7,270 nucleotides of DNA. Origin: Candidatus Daviesbacteria bacterium GW2011_GWA2_42_7. Its GTDB lineage: Bacteria > Patescibacteriota > Microgenomatia > Daviesbacterales > UBA10151. Below the pieces are notes generated by a model. The model did no database searches and was not told where the DNA came from. It saw nothing but the letters and a program-made list of their open reading frames with translations. The stretch's first letter is position 1. Each line of letters begins with the position of its first letter. This document shows, piece after piece, positions 4,641 to 7,270 of this stretch. Position numbers and translations under genes: made by a program. Location: the NCBI GenBank assembly GCA_000997105.1, contig LCEJ01000042.1, positions 1-7,270 on the forward strand, written 5' to 3'.

Positions 4641-5918
4641 ATGTCTATTTCAGTACAAGAGTGTCTGCGATGGAAAACACAGGCACTGGCAGGGGGGAAT
4701 GTGCGTTCTTCTGAATCTGTGACTCCGGGTCATCCAGATATGTTAATGGATGTGATGGCAGATAAAATTTTGGATACAGCTTATGCATGTTTGGACGAAC
4801 AGCTTGAAGTATGGCGTCAAACTGGAGATCCAAAAAGTGAATATATCAACCGCGGAAACGTACGTGTTGCGATCGATGGTCTGGTAAAAGGTAATGAGGA
4901 GGGCGGTACGTTATCGCTTGCAGGAGAAATAACACTACCTGATGGCATTGTTCCGGATTATGAAGGTGTTGTCAGAGAAACAATAAAAACGATAGGTTAC
5001 GACGACCCAAATGCTGGATTTTGGTACGGTCTTCCAGACTTAAATTTTCACATTACCAAGCAATCTGAAAATATTGCGGCAGGTGTAAACGACGGGGGCG
5101 GGAAAATAAAAGGGGCTGGAGACCAGGGTATTTGTTTCGGATATGCGACAAATGAACATTTAAGTCTCATGCCGCTTCCTCTACAGTGTGCGCATGAAAT
5201 TACCGCAGGCTTGACTGCAGCGAGAAAAAAATTTCCTTGGCTTAAACCAGATGGGAAAAGTCAGGTTGGCGTCAATTATATTAATGGAAAGCCAACCGAT
5301 ATTACTCACGTAACTCTTGCCGCAGCTCATGATGCGCGCCATAGACTTATTGATGTTCGATACGACCTGTATAACGAAGTTATAATCCCGGTTTTAGATC
5401 AATTCGGGTTCAAGCTTCCGATTTCAGAGCGTGAATTACTAAGTGCTACAGGTCCAATCATAATCAATGGAGCCGGCCCATGGTGTGATAAATGGGGACC
5501 TCTTGCAGATTCTGGAGAAGTAGGAAGAAAGATTGATGTGGTAACTTACGGTGGGGCAGCACCTCATGGTGGAGGTGCTTTATCTGGTAAAGATCCTTCC
5601 AAAGTGGATAGATCAGGAAAGTATGCAGCTCGGTATATTGCAGCTCGACTTGTAGATGAAGGATTTGCTGACAGATTTCAACTTGGTCTTTCGTTCTCGA
5701 TTGGTCAACCAGAACCGGACAGCATTTATATTGAGACGTTTGGGACAGAACATAGAACGTGGAATGAGACCGTACATCGTATTAGTGAAATCTTAGATCT
5801 GTCCGTAGCAGGTATTATTGATGGTTTGAATCTACTGCATATATCGTATGCGCCAACCGCACTCAGGCATTTTGGTAATCCAGAGTTTCCGTGGGAAAAA
5901 TTTGGAAACCGTTCTTGA
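4641..5918 (+). CDS. metK: S-adenosylmethionine synthetase
   Basis: This is a complete 425-residue methionine adenosyltransferase, which makes SAM from ATP and methionine in the cytosol (bacterial enzymes are usually about 385-400). Signatures in order: SESVTPGHPD (24-33), with the catalytic His31; KQSENIAAGVNDG (140-152); GAGDQGICFGYATNE (158-172); GKSQVGVNY (205-213); GRKIDVVTYGG (295-305); and PHGGGALSGKDPSKVDRS (308-325), the P-loop-like and lysine-bearing motif. The C-terminus closes with HFGNPEFPWEK. Two departures stand out: the lysine that normally follows GHPD is Met34, and the usual NPTGRFVIGGPxGD stretch reads NGAGPWCDKWGPLAD (276-290). Extra residues lie in the N-terminal part (about 52-72). 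No ribosome binding site is evident before ATG 4641. Expression should be set by the SAM riboswitch and terminator upstream, a feedback loop. Confidence 0.95.
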   Translation: MSISVQECLRWKTQALAGGNVRSSESVTPGHPDMLMDVMADKILDTAYACLDEQLEVWRQTGDPKSEYINRGNVRVAIDGLVKGNEEGGTLSLAGEITLPDGIVPDYEGVVRETIKTIGYDDPNAGFWYGLPDLNFHITKQSENIAAGVNDGGGKIKGAGDQGICFGYATNEHLSLMPLPLQCAHEITAGLTAARKKFPWLKPDGKSQVGVNYINGKPTDITHVTLAAAHDARHRLIDVRYDLYNEVIIPVLDQFGFKLPISERELLSATGPIIINGAGPWCDKWGPLADSGEVGRKIDVVTYGGAAPHGGGALSGKDPSKVDRSGKYAARYIAARLVDEGFADRFQLGLSFSIGQPEPDSIYIETFGTEHRTWNETVHRISEILDLSVAGIIDGLNLLHISYAPTALRHFGNPEFPWEKFGNRS

Positions 5919-5924
5919 TATAAT
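5917..5924 (+). promoter_or_regulatory. Extended -10 box between metK stop and next ATG (leaderless)
   Basis: TTGATATAAT (TG at 5916-5917, shared with the metK TGA; TATAAT at 5919-5924) ends 6 bases before the ATG at 5931. The metK stop codon itself supplies the TG of the extended -10. No -35 hexamer is seen at the normal distance. Confidence 0.7.
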
Positions 5925-5930
5925 GTCGTC

Positions 5931-6782
5931 ATGAAGACGAAAGTAAGTATTGGAATGGTTGGCTGCGGAAACTGGGGGAAAAATATACTTCGTGATCTGG
6001 TTAGTCTTCACTGCGCGGTCACAGTTGTTGTCAGATCTACAGAATCAATAAAAAGAGCTCAGGATTTTGGTGCTGCAAAAATTGTTGCGACTATAAAAGA
6101 ACTTGGACTACAAGACGGATATGTGGTTGCAGCTCCAAGTGCGGTCCATGATGAAGTTATAAACGAATTGATAAATCTTTTTCCAGGGAAGCCGATCTTT
6201 ACTGAAAAACCATTGACAACAGATTTGAAAAGCGCGATTGAGATCGTCAAAAAAAGTCCAGACGCAGTTTTTGTTATGGACAAGTGGCGCTATCACGCAG
6301 GCATTTTGGAGCTTGCAAAAATTGCAAAAAATAAAATACTTGGAAAAGTAATCGGACTTAAAACAACGCGTGTTGGATGGGGAAATCCTCACAAAGATTC
6401 TGATGCCATATGGCATCTCTTACCTCATGATATCTCGATCGAATTTGAGATTTTTGGCAAGTTGCTAAAGCCGACACAAGCTGTTGCCGATCTTGAAAAT
6501 GGATACCCAACAGGCATGATTGCTTTTCTTGGTGGCACTCCTTGGCAAATTGCTGAAGTTTCTGCACGATATAAAGATAAAAAACGCCAGATGATTTTAT
6601 TTTGCAAAAATGGTATTGTTGTTCTTGATGATGCGTATATTGATCATATTCGCATAATCACAGCTGATAAAAAAAATCACAAACCTCATGAAAAGAAAAT
6701 TCCTATAGACAATAAACTTCCTTTGCATGAAGAGCTTGATGCTTTTATAAGATACCGACATTCGATCACGGCATCACTTTAA
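5931..6782 (+). CDS. Gfo/Idh/MocA-type NAD(P)-dependent oxidoreductase, altered C-terminus
   Basis: This 283-residue dehydrogenase-like protein is of the Gfo/Idh/MocA family, cytosolic enzymes that usually oxidise or reduce sugars and sugar nucleotides. The Rossmann domain (about 1-115) opens with VSIGMVGCGNWGKN, the G11-x-G13-x-x-G16 dinucleotide motif, and contains APSAVH (68-73) and the catalytic-lysine motif EKP (92-94). The substrate domain follows; WHLLPHDISIEFEIFG carries the conserved active-site His of the family (H-D after G/P). It is orthodox through LPLHEELDAFIRY; after this, members usually continue for some 20-40 residues. Here the last residues, RHSITASL, are the out-of-frame reading of a glycosyltransferase start (IPTFDHGITLN), so the native C-terminus is missing. 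The neighbouring glycosyltransferase suggests a sugar or surface-polysaccharide role. The gene has its own -10 box. Confidence 0.88.
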   Translation: MKTKVSIGMVGCGNWGKNILRDLVSLHCAVTVVVRSTESIKRAQDFGAAKIVATIKELGLQDGYVVAAPSAVHDEVINELINLFPGKPIFTEKPLTTDLKSAIEIVKKSPDAVFVMDKWRYHAGILELAKIAKNKILGKVIGLKTTRVGWGNPHKDSDAIWHLLPHDISIEFEIFGKLLKPTQAVADLENGYPTGMIAFLGGTPWQIAEVSARYKDKKRQMILFCKNGIVVLDDAYIDHIRIITADKKNHKPHEKKIPIDNKLPLHEELDAFIRYRHSITASL

Positions 6783-7096
6783 ACTACTCAATTCCAAGTA
6801 TCCTAAATCAGACAGTCAAAGATATCGAACTCTTTATTATTGGCGATGGTGTGCCAGATAACACGCGCGCAATTATTCGCAAATTCATCAAAAAGGATAA
6901 GCGAATCAAATTTTTTGACAACCCCAAGGATAAAAGACACGGAGAGATATATAGACACAAGGCGCTAAAACAGGCAAAAGGCAAAATTGCATGTTATCTA
7001 TCTGATGATGATCTCATGTTCCCGGATCATATCGAAACAATGCTTAAGTTACTAAAAAATGGCAATTTTTGTCAAGAGAGCTTTTTACGATTTTAG
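6740..7096 (+). pseudogene. Glycosyltransferase family 2 fragment lacking its start and C-terminal half
   Basis: The frame is open from just after an in-frame TGA at 6737-6739 to a TAG at 7094-7096. It encodes the first 100 or so residues of a GT-A fold glycosyltransferase (GT2): IPTFDHGITLNYSIPSILNQ, then DIELFIIGDGVPDNTR (nucleotide-binding strand and Asp), NPKDKRHGEIYRHKALKQA, and CYLSDDDLMFPDHIETML with the metal-binding DxD (SDDD). Such enzymes move a sugar from a nucleotide-sugar donor to glycans or lipids. The expected start (several residues before IPTF, usually M-x-x-S-V-I-I) is absent: upstream sequence is the out-of-frame tail of the oxidoreductase. The only in-frame start-like codon is a GTG at 6851, inside the domain. 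The C-terminal half is also gone; after KNGNF the frame runs briefly (CQESFLRF) into the tail of ftsH. Confidence 0.8.
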
Positions 7097-7270
7097 AGTT
7101 ACCAGGGCGGCTTTGGAAGACCCAACGATTTTTTCAAACTCTTCACCCTCCAGGGTTTCTTTGACAATTAAGGCTTCAGCCACTTTGTCCATTAATTTGC
7201 GGTGTTTTTTTAGCAGGGCCTTGGCAGTTTCTAGGCCCACATCAATAAGCTTTTTCACTTCTTCATCAAT
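7085..7270 (-). CDS. ftsH: FtsH ATP-dependent zinc metalloprotease, C-terminal end
   Basis: Sixty-one residues and the TAA stop (7087-7085) are visible on the minus strand; the rest lies beyond the window. The sequence IDEEVKKLIDVGLETAKALL, then HRKLMDKVAEALIVKETLEG, matches the last helices of the M41 peptidase domain (family pattern I-D-x-E-V ... A ... L ... R ... L-x-x-x-A-x-x-L-x-x-x-E-T-L-x-G). FtsH is a membrane-anchored hexameric AAA+ protease that degrades misassembled membrane proteins and some regulators. The AAA+ motifs and HExxH zinc site lie outside. Codons here use more C and G in third position (GCC, CTG) than the neighbouring glycosyltransferase. The gene converges on and overlaps the glycosyltransferase fragment by 12 bases. 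Confidence 0.9.
   Translation of the reverse strand: MDEEVKKLIDVGLETAKALLKKHRKLMDKVAEALIVKETLEGEEFEKIVGSSKAALVTLKS

Noticed and set aside
6059..6607. Several minus-strand frames opposite the oxidoreductase
   Set aside because: All are antisense shadows of the Gfo/Idh gene with no motifs of their own.
6851..7096. GTG at 6851 as the true start of an 81-residue protein
   Set aside because: The same frame upstream encodes the conserved GT2 N-terminus (IPTF...IIGDG), so the GTG is internal to a truncated glycosyltransferase domain.

Overview
The window is a low-GC bacterial sequence that reads like a small metagenomic contig, because a gene is cut off at each end. The repertoire (two small-molecule transporters, MscL, a one-domain alkyltransferase, MetK, FtsH, surface-sugar genes and many small hypothetical proteins), the very short gaps and the near absence of Shine-Dalgarno sequences would fit a Patescibacteria/CPR-type lineage. 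That placement is inference; no 16S or ribosomal protein gene is present. TGA clearly acts as a stop (mscL, metK, the DUF2283 gene), so the TGA=Gly code of Gracilibacteria/Absconditabacteria does not apply.

Layout. 1-465 (minus) is the N-terminal half of a UMF1/Atg22-like major facilitator transporter. It diverges from an EamA/DMT transporter (619-1371) that seems to have lost an internal segment. A hypothetical helical protein, possibly HEPN-like (1587-2111), follows and converges on a minus-strand pair: a DUF2283 protein (2274-2519) and an upstream small gene with an apparent one-base frameshift (2516-2753). Divergent from that pair is an unrecognised gene at 2755-3202, also with an apparent one-base frameshift. 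From 3262 the plus strand is orderly: a VOC-fold protein, a single-domain O6-alkylguanine-DNA alkyltransferase-type protein, mscL, a SAM riboswitch with intrinsic terminator, metK and a Gfo/Idh-type oxidoreductase. The oxidoreductase runs out of frame into a glycosyltransferase-2 fragment that has no start, and that fragment ends against the 3' end of a minus-strand ftsH.

Two regulatory themes stand out. First, six genes carry a TATAAT-like box 6-8 bases before the start codon, often as an extended -10 (TGATATAAT) with no recognisable -35. Transcription would then begin at or next to the start codon, so most mRNAs here should be leaderless and each gene has its own promoter, even across 12-base gaps. 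Second, metK is the exception: it has a full -35/-10 promoter and a roughly 200-base leader holding a SAM-I/SAM-IV-clan aptamer, an 8-base match suitable for an antiterminator, and a strong terminator. This gives feedback control of SAM synthesis.

Several genes look damaged: an internal deletion, two one-base frameshifts next to homopolymers, and a Gfo/Idh-glycosyltransferase-ftsH joint. These may be real decay or assembly/consensus errors; sequence alone cannot decide. I see no CRISPR, transposase, tRNA, rRNA or phage genes.
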